From assembly GCF_016735685.1 (NCBI RefSeq), contig NZ_JAERRA010000001.1:1798001-1862000 (forward strand): DNA of 64,000 nt, given 5' to 3'. The stretch's first letter is position 1. Every line of letters begins with the position of its first letter. The notes under the pieces were generated by a model. That model saw nothing but the letters and a program-made list of their open reading frames with translations, had not been told where the DNA came from and did no database searches. Source of the DNA: Piscinibacter lacus. Lineage in GTDB: Bacteria > Pseudomonadota > Gammaproteobacteria > Burkholderiales > Burkholderiaceae_C. Shown here piece after piece: positions 50,586-58,780 of this stretch. Made by a program: the position numbers and the translations under genes.

Positions 50586-52169
50586 TCAGGCCGCGACGAC
50601 CGGCACCTTCACCTGCGCCGCGCGTGCCGCCAGCGTGCCCATCATGCGGGCGAGCGAGGCATCGTCATGCCGCAGCACCGCCTGCACGGTCAGGCAGGGG
50701 CTGCTGAGCACGACATTGCGCACCAGCAGTTCGGGGTCCAGGTCCATGCCGCGGATCAGGGTCTCCACCCCGGCCAGGCGCTGGCGCACGACCTCGGCTT
50801 CGGCGCCGGTCCAGCCCTGCTCGGCCAGGTAGGTCTCGCCGGCCGCCCGCAGGTAGGCGAAAAGGAAGTCGAAGCGCGACATCGACTGCTCATCGCCATA
50901 GCTCAGCAAGTCCTCGGGCGAGGCCGTGTCGCGCGTGCGCAGGTCCAGTTCACGGCGCACCACACGGGCTTGCAGGTCGTCGCCGCCGGCCTCGGCGCTG
51001 CGCAGCAGCTTCATCAGCGGCACGTAGCGCTCGCGGGCGGCCACGGCGGTCTCGGCCCAGTGACGCACTTGCAGGCGCAGGCCCTCGAAGACTTCGGCGT
51101 TGTCGCGCTCCAGCGCGGTTCCGCGCGGGCAGTCGACGGCGTCGTACTGGCGAGCCAGCGCATGCAGGGTCTCGACCGACAGGCTGCGCAGCGAGGCGCC
51201 GGTCGGCTGGGACACCACGTTGAAATAGATCCGCACCTTGTTGCGGTTGCACCAGTCCAGCAGCTCAGGAACCTCGGCGGCGTTGCCCGGCATCGGGCAG
51301 ATCGCCATCGAGAGCATGTCCTTGCCCGCCAGCCGCTCGACGAAGTGATCCACATTGCGCATCACCTGCGCGTAGTTCGCGCCGACGCGGATCGACTCGT
51401 AGGTGGCTTGCACGCGGCTGTCGATCGACATCACCAGCCGGCCGGTCAGCCGGTCCAGCACGCGCTTGACCCGTTCGTTGAGCACCGTGCCGTTGGTGGT
51501 GATGACCACCTCCATGCCCGGATTGAGCTCGATCATGGCGTCCCAGATCTCGTGGTAGATCGGGATCAGGAAGGGTTCGCCGCCGTAGAAACGGGCCCGC
51601 TTGAGGTGCGGAATGAACTCGCGCAATTGCGCGACGAAGTCGCTGTCGTAGGGGCTGAGGAGGGGCGGCAGCTTCTCGCGCTTCTCACGGATCAGCGAGG
51701 AGAAATAGCCATTGCACATCGAGCATTCGAGATTGCAGGTGTTGGACAGCTCGAAGTCCATCTGGCGCGGATAGACCGGCGCCGGCTCGCTGCGGCCCAG
51801 CCGGCCCTTGATGCGCTGCAGCCAGTGCATGGCCTGCGGCTTGGGGGCGGACAGCGAATCGAAAGCCCGCGCGACCATGCCCTGGAAGTTGCCAGCCTCG
51901 TAGGGCAGGGCGCACAGCCGGCAGCCACCGGCCAGCGGAATGTCCGGATCGCGCATGGCGGCGTCCAGGGCCTTGCGGGTGGCGCTGTCCCACAGTTGGC
52001 GCACGCTGGACTGCGGGTACTGGCCATAGGCCTCGCTGCGGTTGTAGCAACAGGCACCCACGGTGCCCGTCATGCCGAAATACATGTTCGAAGCCGGGGC
52101 GTGGCAGAGCGGGCCGGTGTCGGCGCACTGGCGCTGGGCGTCGTAGGCGGCACGTTGGTTCGAGGTCAT
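50586..52169 (-). CDS. Radical SAM enzyme with N-terminal SPASM-like cysteine cluster
   Basis: A 527-residue radical SAM protein. The core has CNLECSMCNG (CxxxCxxC, about residues 149-156), binding the 4Fe-4S cluster that cleaves AdoMet, followed by ARFYGGEPFLIP and VVITTNGTVLNERV. Upstream, residues about 22-85 carry CHAPASNMYFGMTGTVGACCYN, a LWDSATRKALDAA segment and CRLC, a layout like the SPASM/twitch auxiliary-cluster domain that normally follows the core. The ATG at 52169 is chosen as the first Met near this motif. No peptide precursor gene or carrier is adjacent, so the substrate is unknown. It diverges from cysE. Confidence 0.85.
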   Translation of the reverse strand: MTSNQRAAYDAQRQCADTGPLCHAPASNMYFGMTGTVGACCYNRSEAYGQYPQSSVRQLWDSATRKALDAAMRDPDIPLAGGCRLCALPYEAGNFQGMVARAFDSLSAPKPQAMHWLQRIKGRLGRSEPAPVYPRQMDFELSNTCNLECSMCNGYFSSLIREKREKLPPLLSPYDSDFVAQLREFIPHLKRARFYGGEPFLIPIYHEIWDAMIELNPGMEVVITTNGTVLNERVKRVLDRLTGRLVMSIDSRVQATYESIRVGANYAQVMRNVDHFVERLAGKDMLSMAICPMPGNAAEVPELLDWCNRNKVRIYFNVVSQPTGASLRSLSVETLHALARQYDAVDCPRGTALERDNAEVFEGLRLQVRHWAETAVAARERYVPLMKLLRSAEAGGDDLQARVVRRELDLRTRDTASPEDLLSYGDEQSMSRFDFLFAYLRAAGETYLAEQGWTGAEAEVVRQRLAGVETLIRGMDLDPELLVRNVVLSSPCLTVQAVLRHDDASLARMMGTLAARAAQVKVPVVAA

Positions 52170-52359
52170 GTCGATGGCTTGAAGGGGCGGGGCGGCAGCA
52201 CGGCGTGCCGGGTCGGCGCGGCATGGTCCCAGGTGTTCCACGGCACTGCAAGGCCGGCCCGCGGCATCCCCTTCGGCCTGGGGCCTGGATGACACAATCC
52301 AGGCCGTTTCCCGACGGCTTTCCGGGGCCGCCCGCCGGCCCCCAGCCCCCGCCCCGACC

Positions 52360-53130
52360 ATGCTTGCCCGCCTGCGCGAAGACATCGCCTGCATCCTCGA
52401 ACGCGACCCGGCCGCGCGCTCGGCCTTCGAGGTGCTCACCTGCTACCCGGGCCTGCATGCCATCGTCATCCACCGCTGGGCGCATGCCTGCTGGCGGCGC
52501 GGCTGGCACTGGCTGGGGCGCTTCATCTCGCAGACCGGCCGCTTCCTCACCGGCATCGAGATCCACCCCGGCGCCACCCTGGGCCGCCGCGTCTTCATCG
52601 ACCACGGCATGGGCGTGGTGGTGGGCGAAACGGCCGAGATCGGCGACGACTGCACCATCTACCAGGGCGTCACCCTGGGCGGCACCTCGCTCTACAAGGG
52701 CGCCAAGCGCCATCCCACCCTGGGCAAGGGCGTGATCGTCGGCGCCAATTCGCAGGTGCTGGGCGGCTTCACGGTGGGCGATGGCGCGCGCATCGGCTCC
52801 AGCGCCGTCGTCGTCAAGCCCGTGCCGGCCGGGGCCACCGCCGTGGGCAACCCCGCGCGCATCCTGCATGCGCCCGACGACGCCGCCCGCGAGGCCGCCG
52901 CCGCCAAGATGGGCTTCTCCGCCTACGGCGTCACCCAGGGCGACGACCCCGTCTCGCAGGCCATGCGCGGCCTCATCGACTCGGCCGCCGGCCACGAGCA
53001 CCAGATCGCCATGCTCTGGCAGGCGCTGGACACGCTCATCAAGGCGCAGAACCCCGACGTCTGCGTGCCCAGCGATGCGCAGCGCGCCGAGGCCTTCGAC
53101 GCCGAGGGGCTCAAGGGCCTGGTGAAGTGA
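52360..53130 (+). CDS. cysE: Serine O-acetyltransferase
   Basis: A 256-residue CysE, transferring acetyl from acetyl-CoA to serine as the first step of cysteine synthesis. The N-terminal helical part ([37 protein letters not shown]) is followed by the left-handed beta-helix: [44 protein letters not shown], then [21 protein letters not shown]. The DHG and catalytic His pattern is intact. The longer C-terminal tail fits the type seen beside iron-sulfur genes in many proteobacteria. No direct operon partner is seen. Confidence 0.96.
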   Translation: MLARLREDIACILERDPAARSAFEVLTCYPGLHAIVIHRWAHACWRRGWHWLGRFISQTGRFLTGIEIHPGATLGRRVFIDHGMGVVVGETAEIGDDCTIYQGVTLGGTSLYKGAKRHPTLGKGVIVGANSQVLGGFTVGDGARIGSSAVVVKPVPAGATAVGNPARILHAPDDAAREAAAAKMGFSAYGVTQGDDPVSQAMRGLIDSAAGHEHQIAMLWQALDTLIKAQNPDVCVPSDAQRAEAFDAEGLKGLVK

Positions 53131-53211
53131 GGGAAGGGCGGCCCCGGGCCGGCGCCCGGCGCAACCCGCCGCGCTGACCTTGTCCCGCCGGCCGGGGCTT
53201 GCAGTTGGCGC

Positions 53212-53229
53212 CCTGATGCCATCCTGATG
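53212..53229 (+). promoter_or_regulatory. 11-bp-period direct repeat upstream of the kinase gene
   Basis: CCTGATG-CCAT-CCTGATG, two heptamers eleven bases apart, ends 23 bases before the ATG of the KdpD-like gene. The same motif, CCTTATG-CGGC-CCTGATG, occurs before kup. OmpR/PhoB-family regulators such as the neighbouring KdpE-like protein bind repeats with this spacing, so autoregulation is a reasonable inference. Confidence 0.5.
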
Positions 53230-53252
53230 TCCGGCGTGGCAGGCTCTACCCC

Positions 53253-54935
53253 ATGCCCGAGTTCGCGTCCGCTCCGTCCCGTGCCCGCCGGCTCCGGTCG
53301 TCCGGCCGGACGCTGGTGGCTGCGGCCCTGCTGTGGGGCTTCACGGCCCTGGCCCTGGCCGCCCTCGACGGCCGGGTCGAGCACGCCACCCTCGCCCTGC
53401 TGCTGGTGCTGGCCGCGGCGCTGAGCGGGCTGCTGCTGCCGCCCGGGCCCTCGGTGGCGGTCTGCACGCTGGCGGTAGCCGCCTTCAACTGGAGCCTGGT
53501 GCCGCCGCGCGGCAGCCTGCGCGTGGCGCTGCAGCCCGATGCGCTGCTGCTGGCCACCACCGTGCTGGTCGGCGGTCTGGTGGCGGCCCTGGTCGCGCGC
53601 CAGCGCCGCGCGGCCGAGCGCGCCGCCGCCCAGGCGGCGCGCGCCGAAGCCCGCCGCGCCTGGGCCGAGGCCCTGCGCGGGGCGGGCCATCCGCGCGAGC
53701 TGGCCGGCCCGCTGCTCGCCCGGCTTCGCGAAGGCCTGCGCGAGCGGCCCGGCGTCCTCAGCGCCAGCCTCTGGCTGCCGGCCGAGGGGCCCTGGCCCGA
53801 AGCCTGGGCCGGCGACCCGCCCAGCGCCGAACAGCGCGAAGGTGCCGGCCTGGCCCATCGCCTGGGCCGCGCCTTCGGCCCCGGCACCGGCCACCACGAG
53901 GCGTCGTCGGCCTGGATCCTGCCGCTGCCCGGCCCGCAGGGCCCGGAAGGCGTGCTGGTGCTGGGCCTGGCGCGGGCCGAGCGCGGCCCCGCCGACCCGG
54001 TCTGGGCCGAAAGCCTGGCCGCGTTGCCCGACCTGCTGGAGCCCTATGCCGAGGCCCTGGCCCAGGCCCGCCTGCGCGAGGCAGCCGCCGCCGCCCGCGC
54101 CGAAGCCGAAGCCACCACCCTGCGTAACACCCTGCTGGCGTCGATTGCCCACGACCAGCGCACGCCGCTGGCTGCCCTGCTGGGCGCTGCCACCGCGCTG
54201 CGCGAAGACGCCCGCCCGCTGGACACGGCCCGCCGCGCCGCCCTGCTCGACACCGTGATCGAGGAGGCCGAGGGCCTCGTCCGCCTGAGCGAGAACAGCC
54301 TGCAGCTCGCCCGGCTGGAGGCGCCCGGCGCGCGGCTGGCGGCGGACTGGGAATCGGTCGAGGAGATCGTCGCCACCGTGCTGGCCCGGGCCCGCCGGCG
54401 CGACCCGGCGCGACGCCTGAAGGCCCGGGTCGAGCCCGGCCTGCCGCTGCTGCAGGCCGATGCCGCGCGCCTGGTGCAGTTGCTCGACAACCTGGTCGAC
54501 AACGCGCTGCGCCACGGCGGCCCCGCGGGCCCGGTGGAGCTGCTGGCCCGCCGCCAGGATGGCGGCCTGCTGCTGGCCGTGCGCGACCGCGGCCCTGGGG
54601 TGCCGCTGGCCCTGCGCGAGCGCATCTTCCAGCCCTTCGAACGCGGCCCGCGCGCGCCCGGCGAAGCGGCCCCGCAACGCCGCGGCGCCGGCCTGGGCCT
54701 GGCCCTGGGCCGGGCCATCGCCGCCGCGCACGGCGGCCGGCTGACGGTGCGCGCCCGCGCCCATGGCGGCGCCAGCTTCGAATGCTGGCTGCCGCTGGCC
54801 GCCGATGCACCCGCCGCCGGCGAGGTGCCGCTGGCGGCCGACCCGGCGTCCGCCCGGCCCGAGCGGCCGGCCCCGGACGGGCCCGCTGCGCAGCCGGGGC
54901 GGCCGGCCCCGCCGTCCCGGGAGACCCCGCCATGA
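53253..54935 (+). CDS. Short KdpD-like sensor histidine kinase
   Basis: A 560-residue kinase matching the C-terminal half of KdpD. The membrane domain has four helices within about residues 15-115 (DUF4118-like, VAVCTLAVAAFNWSLVPPRGSLRVALQ). A GAF-like region spans about 160-270. The phosphorylated His300 lies in SIAHDQRTPLAALLGA, and the ATPase domain has QLLDNLVDNALRHGG, RDRGPGVP and GAGLGLALGRAIAAAHGG. The cytoplasmic KdpD/UspA N-terminal domains of E. coli KdpD are absent. The C-terminal ~40 residues are a Pro/Ala tail. It is coupled to the response regulator by ATGA and lies upstream of kup instead of kdpFABC. Confidence 0.9.
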   Translation: MPEFASAPSRARRLRSSGRTLVAAALLWGFTALALAALDGRVEHATLALLLVLAAALSGLLLPPGPSVAVCTLAVAAFNWSLVPPRGSLRVALQPDALLLATTVLVGGLVAALVARQRRAAERAAAQAARAEARRAWAEALRGAGHPRELAGPLLARLREGLRERPGVLSASLWLPAEGPWPEAWAGDPPSAEQREGAGLAHRLGRAFGPGTGHHEASSAWILPLPGPQGPEGVLVLGLARAERGPADPVWAESLAALPDLLEPYAEALAQARLREAAAAARAEAEATTLRNTLLASIAHDQRTPLAALLGAATALREDARPLDTARRAALLDTVIEEAEGLVRLSENSLQLARLEAPGARLAADWESVEEIVATVLARARRRDPARRLKARVEPGLPLLQADAARLVQLLDNLVDNALRHGGPAGPVELLARRQDGGLLLAVRDRGPGVPLALRERIFQPFERGPRAPGEAAPQRRGAGLGLALGRAIAAAHGGRLTVRARAHGGASFECWLPLAADAPAAGEVPLAADPASARPERPAPDGPAAQPGRPAPPSRETPP

Positions 54936-55675
54936 GCCTGCGCGTGCTGCTGATCGAGGACGACCCGGTGCTGCGCGCCACCCTGCGCGCCGGCCTGGAG
55001 GCCGAGGGCCATGCCGTGGCCGGTGCCGCCAGCCGGGCCGATGCCGAAGCCCAGCTCGCCGAAGCCCTGCGCCGGCGCGAGCCACCCGAGCTGCTGCTGC
55101 TCGACCTGGGCCTGCCCGACGGCGAGGGTGAGGCGCTGCTTGCCCGCCTGCGCGCGCCCGACAGCCCGATGCGCCTGCCCGGCGTGCCGGTGCTGGTGAT
55201 CTCGGCCCGCGAGGACGAGGCCGGCAAGGTCCGCCTGCTCGACGCCGGGGCCGACGACTACTTGGTCAAGCCCTTCGGCCTGCCCGAGCTGCTGGCCCGC
55301 ATGCGGGTGGCCTGGCGCCATCGCGGCCGCGCACCCGAGCCGGCCCGCCGCCACTATGCGCGCGACGGCCTGGCGGTGGACCTGGCCGCCCACCACGTCA
55401 GCCTGCACGGCGCCGAGGTGCACCTGACGCCCACCGAATTCCGCCTGCTGGCCTGCCTGGTGCGCAGCGCCGGCCGGGTGCTGACGCACCGTCATCTGCT
55501 GGCGGAAGTGTGGGGGCCGGAATGCGTGGCGCACACCCACTACCTTCGGCTCTACATGGCCCAGCTTCGCGCCAAGCTGGAGGCCGAGCCCGCCGACCCG
55601 CGCCGCCTGCTGACCGAGCCGGGCGTGGGCTATCGCCTGGTCGAGCCGGAGTCCGCGCCCGACGAGGCCGCCTGA
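54932..55675 (+). CDS. KdpE-like response regulator (OmpR family)
   Basis: A 247-residue two-domain regulator. The receiver has LIEDDPVL, the phosphoacceptor Asp58 in LLLLDLGLPDGEG, the switch Ser in VLVISAREDEAGK and Lys in YLVKPFGLPEL. The OmpR-type winged helix follows: HLTPTEFRLLACLVRSAGRVLTHRHLLAEVWGPECVAHTHYLRLYMAQLRAKLE, very close to KdpE. ATG 54932 overlaps the kinase stop (ATGA). It probably binds the repeats at 53212-53229 and 55700-55717, controlling its own operon and kup; that is inferred from position and spacing. Confidence 0.92.
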   Translation: MSLRVLLIEDDPVLRATLRAGLEAEGHAVAGAASRADAEAQLAEALRRREPPELLLLDLGLPDGEGEALLARLRAPDSPMRLPGVPVLVISAREDEAGKVRLLDAGADDYLVKPFGLPELLARMRVAWRHRGRAPEPARRHYARDGLAVDLAAHHVSLHGAEVHLTPTEFRLLACLVRSAGRVLTHRHLLAEVWGPECVAHTHYLRLYMAQLRAKLEAEPADPRRLLTEPGVGYRLVEPESAPDEAA

Positions 55676-55699
55676 TCCCTCAGGCCCCCTCGACCGCGT

Positions 55700-55717
55700 C
55701 CTTATGCGGCCCTGATG
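55700..55717 (+). promoter_or_regulatory. 11-bp-period direct repeat upstream of kup
   Basis: CCTTATG-CGGC-CCTGATG sits between the response-regulator gene and kup. It is nearly the same as the repeat before the kinase gene (53212-53229), including the GCCCTGATGCC context. A shared site in both places suggests one regulator for both transcripts. Confidence 0.5.
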
Positions 55718-55731
55718 CCGCCCGGCGGAGC

Positions 55732-57675
55732 ATGCAGGCCTCTCCGCTCCGGGCCCCCCGCGGCCCCGATCCCATGGCTTCCCATCCGCAAGCGGCCGAC
55801 CCTGCATCGGTCCCCCGCGCCACCCAGGCCGCCCTGACCGTGGCCGCCCTCGGCGTCGTCTATGGCGACATCGGCACCAGCCCGCTCTACACCGTCAAGG
55901 AGGTCTTCGCCCCGGCCACCGGCGTGCCGCTGGATGCGCTGCACCTGGTGGGCGCGGTGTCGGTCATCGTCTGGACGCTGCTCCTCGTCGTCTCGCTGAA
56001 ATACGTGCTGCTGGTGCTGCGAGCCGACCACCACGGCGAGGGCGGCGCCCTGGCCCTGGCCGCCCGCGTGGCGGCGCTGATGGACGGCCGGCCGGCGCAG
56101 CGCACCGCCGTGCTGGCCCTGGGCGTCACCGCGGCCACGCTGTTCTACGGCGACAGCCTGATCACCCCGGCCATCTCGGTGCTGGGGGCGATGGAGGGCC
56201 TGGCCGTCGCCTCGCCCGCGCTGGCGCACTGGGCGCTGCCGGCGACGGTGCTGATCCTCACCGGGCTCTTCCTGGTGCAGCGCTTCGGCACCGCCCGGGT
56301 GGGCACGGCCTTCGGGCCGATCATCGCGCTGTGGTTCCTGACGCTGGCGCTGACCGGTATCGTGCAGATCGTCCAGACCCCGGCCATCCTGGCCGCGCTG
56401 AACCCGCTGGCCGCGGTCGGCTTCCTGGTGGATCGCGGCCCCGGCCTCTTGCTGGTCATGGGGGCCATCGTGCTGGCCGTGACCGGCGCCGAGGCGCTGT
56501 ATGCCGACCTGGGCCACTTCGGCCGCAAGCCCATCGCCCGGGCCTGGAGCTTCTTCGTCTTCCCGGCCCTGGCCGTGCATTACCTGGGGCAGGGCGCGCT
56601 GCTGATGGCCGATCCGGCGGCCCTGCAGAACCCCTTCTACCGGATGTTCCCGGCGTGGGCGCTGTGGCCGGCCCTGGGGCTGGCCACGCTGGCGGCCATC
56701 ATTGCCTCGCAGGCGGTGATCTCGGGCGCCTACTCGGTCACCCGGCAGGCCATGCAGCTCGGCTTCCTGCCGCGGATGACGGTGCGCCACACCTCGGCGG
56801 CAGCTTCGGGCCAGATCTACATGCCCGCCGTCAACACCGCGCTGCTGCTGGGCGTGCTGGCGGCCGTGCTGGGCTTTGGCAGTTCGTCGGCGCTGGCGGC
56901 GGCCTACGGCATCGCCGTCACCCTGACCATGGGCATCACCGGCCTGCTGGTGGCCGTGCTGGCGCGCCGCGCCTGGCGCTGGCCGCGGCCCCTGGTCGGC
57001 CTGCTGCTGGCCGGCCTGCTGGCGCTGGACGGGCTGATGATTGCCGGCTGCCTGATCAAGTTCGCCGACGGCGGCTGGTTCCCGCTGGCTCTGGGCGGGC
57101 TGCTGGGCCTGGGCATGGCGCTGTGGGCGCGTGGCCGCCAGCGCCTGTTGGCTGCGCTGCGCCGCGACGGCCTGGCGCTGGACGACTTCGTCGCCAGCCT
57201 GGCCGCCGACCCGCTGCCGCGCATCGCCCGCACCGCCGTCTACCCCTCGGCCGACGCGCAGACCGTGCCCCAGGCCCTGCTGCACAACCTGAAGCACCAC
57301 CAGCACCTGCACGCCCGCAACCTGGTGCTGACCGTGCGCTTTGCCGACACCCCCTGGGTGCCGGCCGGGCAGCGCCTGAGCGTGCAGCCCCTGGGCCAGG
57401 GCTTCTGGCGCGTCGGCGTTGCCTTCGGCTTCATGGAAGTGCCCGACCTGCCGCAGGCCCTGGACGGCCTGGCCGCGCTGGGCCTGCCCATCGAGCCCGC
57501 TGCCACCAGCTACTTCCTCAGCCGCGAAACCCTGCTGCCGCAGGCCGCGAACGGCCCCTCGGCCTGGGCGGACCGCGCCTTTGCCGCGATGAGCCGCCAG
57601 GCCCGCGGCGTGGCCGGCTTCTTCTGTCTGCCCGAAGGCGCGGTGGTCGAGCTGGGCACCCGGCTGCGGCTGTGA
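55732..57675 (+). CDS. kup: Potassium uptake transporter Kup
   Basis: A KUP-family potassium/proton symporter of 647 residues from ATG 55732, or 633 from ATG 55774. The latter is closer to E. coli Kup (622) and leaves more room for the operator. The start of the membrane part, LTVAALGVVYGDIGTSPLYTVKEVF, is diagnostic. About 12 helices follow (for example GVTAATLFYGDSLITPAISVLGAMEG, ADLGHFGRKPIARAW), then a cytoplasmic domain from about 490. It imports potassium at the inner membrane. Linkage to a KdpDE-like system, in place of the Kdp ATPase, suggests potassium- or stress-dependent control. It converges on mog. Confidence 0.95.
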   Translation: MQASPLRAPRGPDPMASHPQAADPASVPRATQAALTVAALGVVYGDIGTSPLYTVKEVFAPATGVPLDALHLVGAVSVIVWTLLLVVSLKYVLLVLRADHHGEGGALALAARVAALMDGRPAQRTAVLALGVTAATLFYGDSLITPAISVLGAMEGLAVASPALAHWALPATVLILTGLFLVQRFGTARVGTAFGPIIALWFLTLALTGIVQIVQTPAILAALNPLAAVGFLVDRGPGLLLVMGAIVLAVTGAEALYADLGHFGRKPIARAWSFFVFPALAVHYLGQGALLMADPAALQNPFYRMFPAWALWPALGLATLAAIIASQAVISGAYSVTRQAMQLGFLPRMTVRHTSAAASGQIYMPAVNTALLLGVLAAVLGFGSSSALAAAYGIAVTLTMGITGLLVAVLARRAWRWPRPLVGLLLAGLLALDGLMIAGCLIKFADGGWFPLALGGLLGLGMALWARGRQRLLAALRRDGLALDDFVASLAADPLPRIARTAVYPSADAQTVPQALLHNLKHHQHLHARNLVLTVRFADTPWVPAGQRLSVQPLGQGFWRVGVAFGFMEVPDLPQALDGLAALGLPIEPAATSYFLSRETLLPQAANGPSAWADRAFAAMSRQARGVAGFFCLPEGAVVELGTRLRL

Positions 57676-57700
57676 GACCGGCCGGCGCACCCGCGCCCGC

Positions 57701-58324
57701 TCAGGGCCGCGTCCAGCGGATCGCCGTCTTCGGCCGGAAGGCCTTGCACACGGCGGCGTCCGTCTCCAGGTAAGGCCCGCCGATCAGGTCGATGCAATAC
57801 GGCACCGCCGCGAAGATGCCCGGGCAGGGCGGCGTGGCCGCCGGCAGGCCCTCCAGCGTCTCGGCGATGGACTTGGGCTGCCCGGGCAGATTCAGGATCA
57901 GCGCCCGCCCGCGAATCACCGCCGTCTGCCGCGACAGGATGGCCGTGGGCACGAAGCGCAGGCTGATCTGCCGCATCTGCTCGCCGAAGCCCGGCATCTC
58001 GCGGTCGCCCACGGCCCGCGTCGCCTCGGGCGTCACATCGCGCGGCGCCGGGCCGGTGCCGCCGGTGGTCAGCACCAGATCGCAAGCCTCCTCGTCCACC
58101 AGCGCCCGCAGCGCAGCGCTGATCTGCGGCACCTCATCGGGCACCAGCCGTGTCACCCAGGTGATCGGATTCAGCAGCGCCTTGCCCAGCCAGGCTTGCA
58201 GCGAAGGAATGCCCTGGTCGGTGTAGACCCCGGCGCTCGCCCGGTCGCTGACGGATACCAAGCCGATGCGGATGGGGGCGGGTGGGGGCAGGGCGGCGTC
58301 GGGGGAGGGGGTGTCGGAGGGCAT
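57701..58324 (-). CDS. mog: Molybdopterin adenylyltransferase
   Basis: A 207-residue MogA, adenylating molybdopterin before metal insertion in molybdenum-cofactor synthesis. Motifs are IGLVSVSDRASAGVYTDQGIPSL, LVLTTGGTGPAPRDVTPEATRAV, and ILNLPGQPKSIAETL. A ~17-residue Pro-rich N-terminal extension precedes the domain. The ATG at 58324 is the first Met. Transport of tungstate/molybdate is encoded 17 kb away (tupBC), with no local link. The gene ends 26 bp from the kup stop. Confidence 0.93.
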   Translation of the reverse strand: MPSDTPSPDAALPPPAPIRIGLVSVSDRASAGVYTDQGIPSLQAWLGKALLNPITWVTRLVPDEVPQISAALRALVDEEACDLVLTTGGTGPAPRDVTPEATRAVGDREMPGFGEQMRQISLRFVPTAILSRQTAVIRGRALILNLPGQPKSIAETLEGLPAATPPCPGIFAAVPYCIDLIGGPYLETDAAVCKAFRPKTAIRWTRP

Positions 58325-58780
58325 GGCGAAGAGGGGTGCGGGATGGGCGCGGATTGTGCCGGGGCGGGGGCAGAAGGAGTGTCCGCAACCCGGCGGGCTC
58401 GCGCAGAAGGCGAGCAGCCGGATCGGAAGGGCCGGCGTGCGTGTTCGGTGAAGGCGTGGCTTAACCGGACTCCTTGGCTAGAGGTCAACGCCACCACCTC
58501 GGGCGCATCCATCGCGCTGAGGTGGTGCCCGAAGAGAATCGAGAGGAAGCGGCAAAGCTACAGCACCTAAACCGGCGCCGCTTACGAGTTGTGACGTCCA
58601 CGGACGGATCGCATCACTCAAAAGGTCAAGTCGCTTGAACGAGGGGGCTGTGCATCAAGGGTCAAGCCTTTGGGTCGCCTAAAGTGCGGATCGACCCTGC
58701 ACAAAGCGCGGTGTGGGTGGGTCTTTCATTGGGCAACCGGAACGTGTACTCTCCGGGGACATTGAACAGTAGACAGAAAT
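58325..58780. other. Upstream region of the AIPR gene
   Basis: 456 bases without a gene I can support. GC-rich, G-rich sequence upstream of mog changes at about 58480 to more balanced base composition, marking the left edge of an apparently acquired patch. No attachment repeat, tRNA or integrase is seen. Only a weak promoter candidate (TTTCAT-17 bp-TACTCT, ending at about 58752) lies before the AIPR start. Confidence 0.45.
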
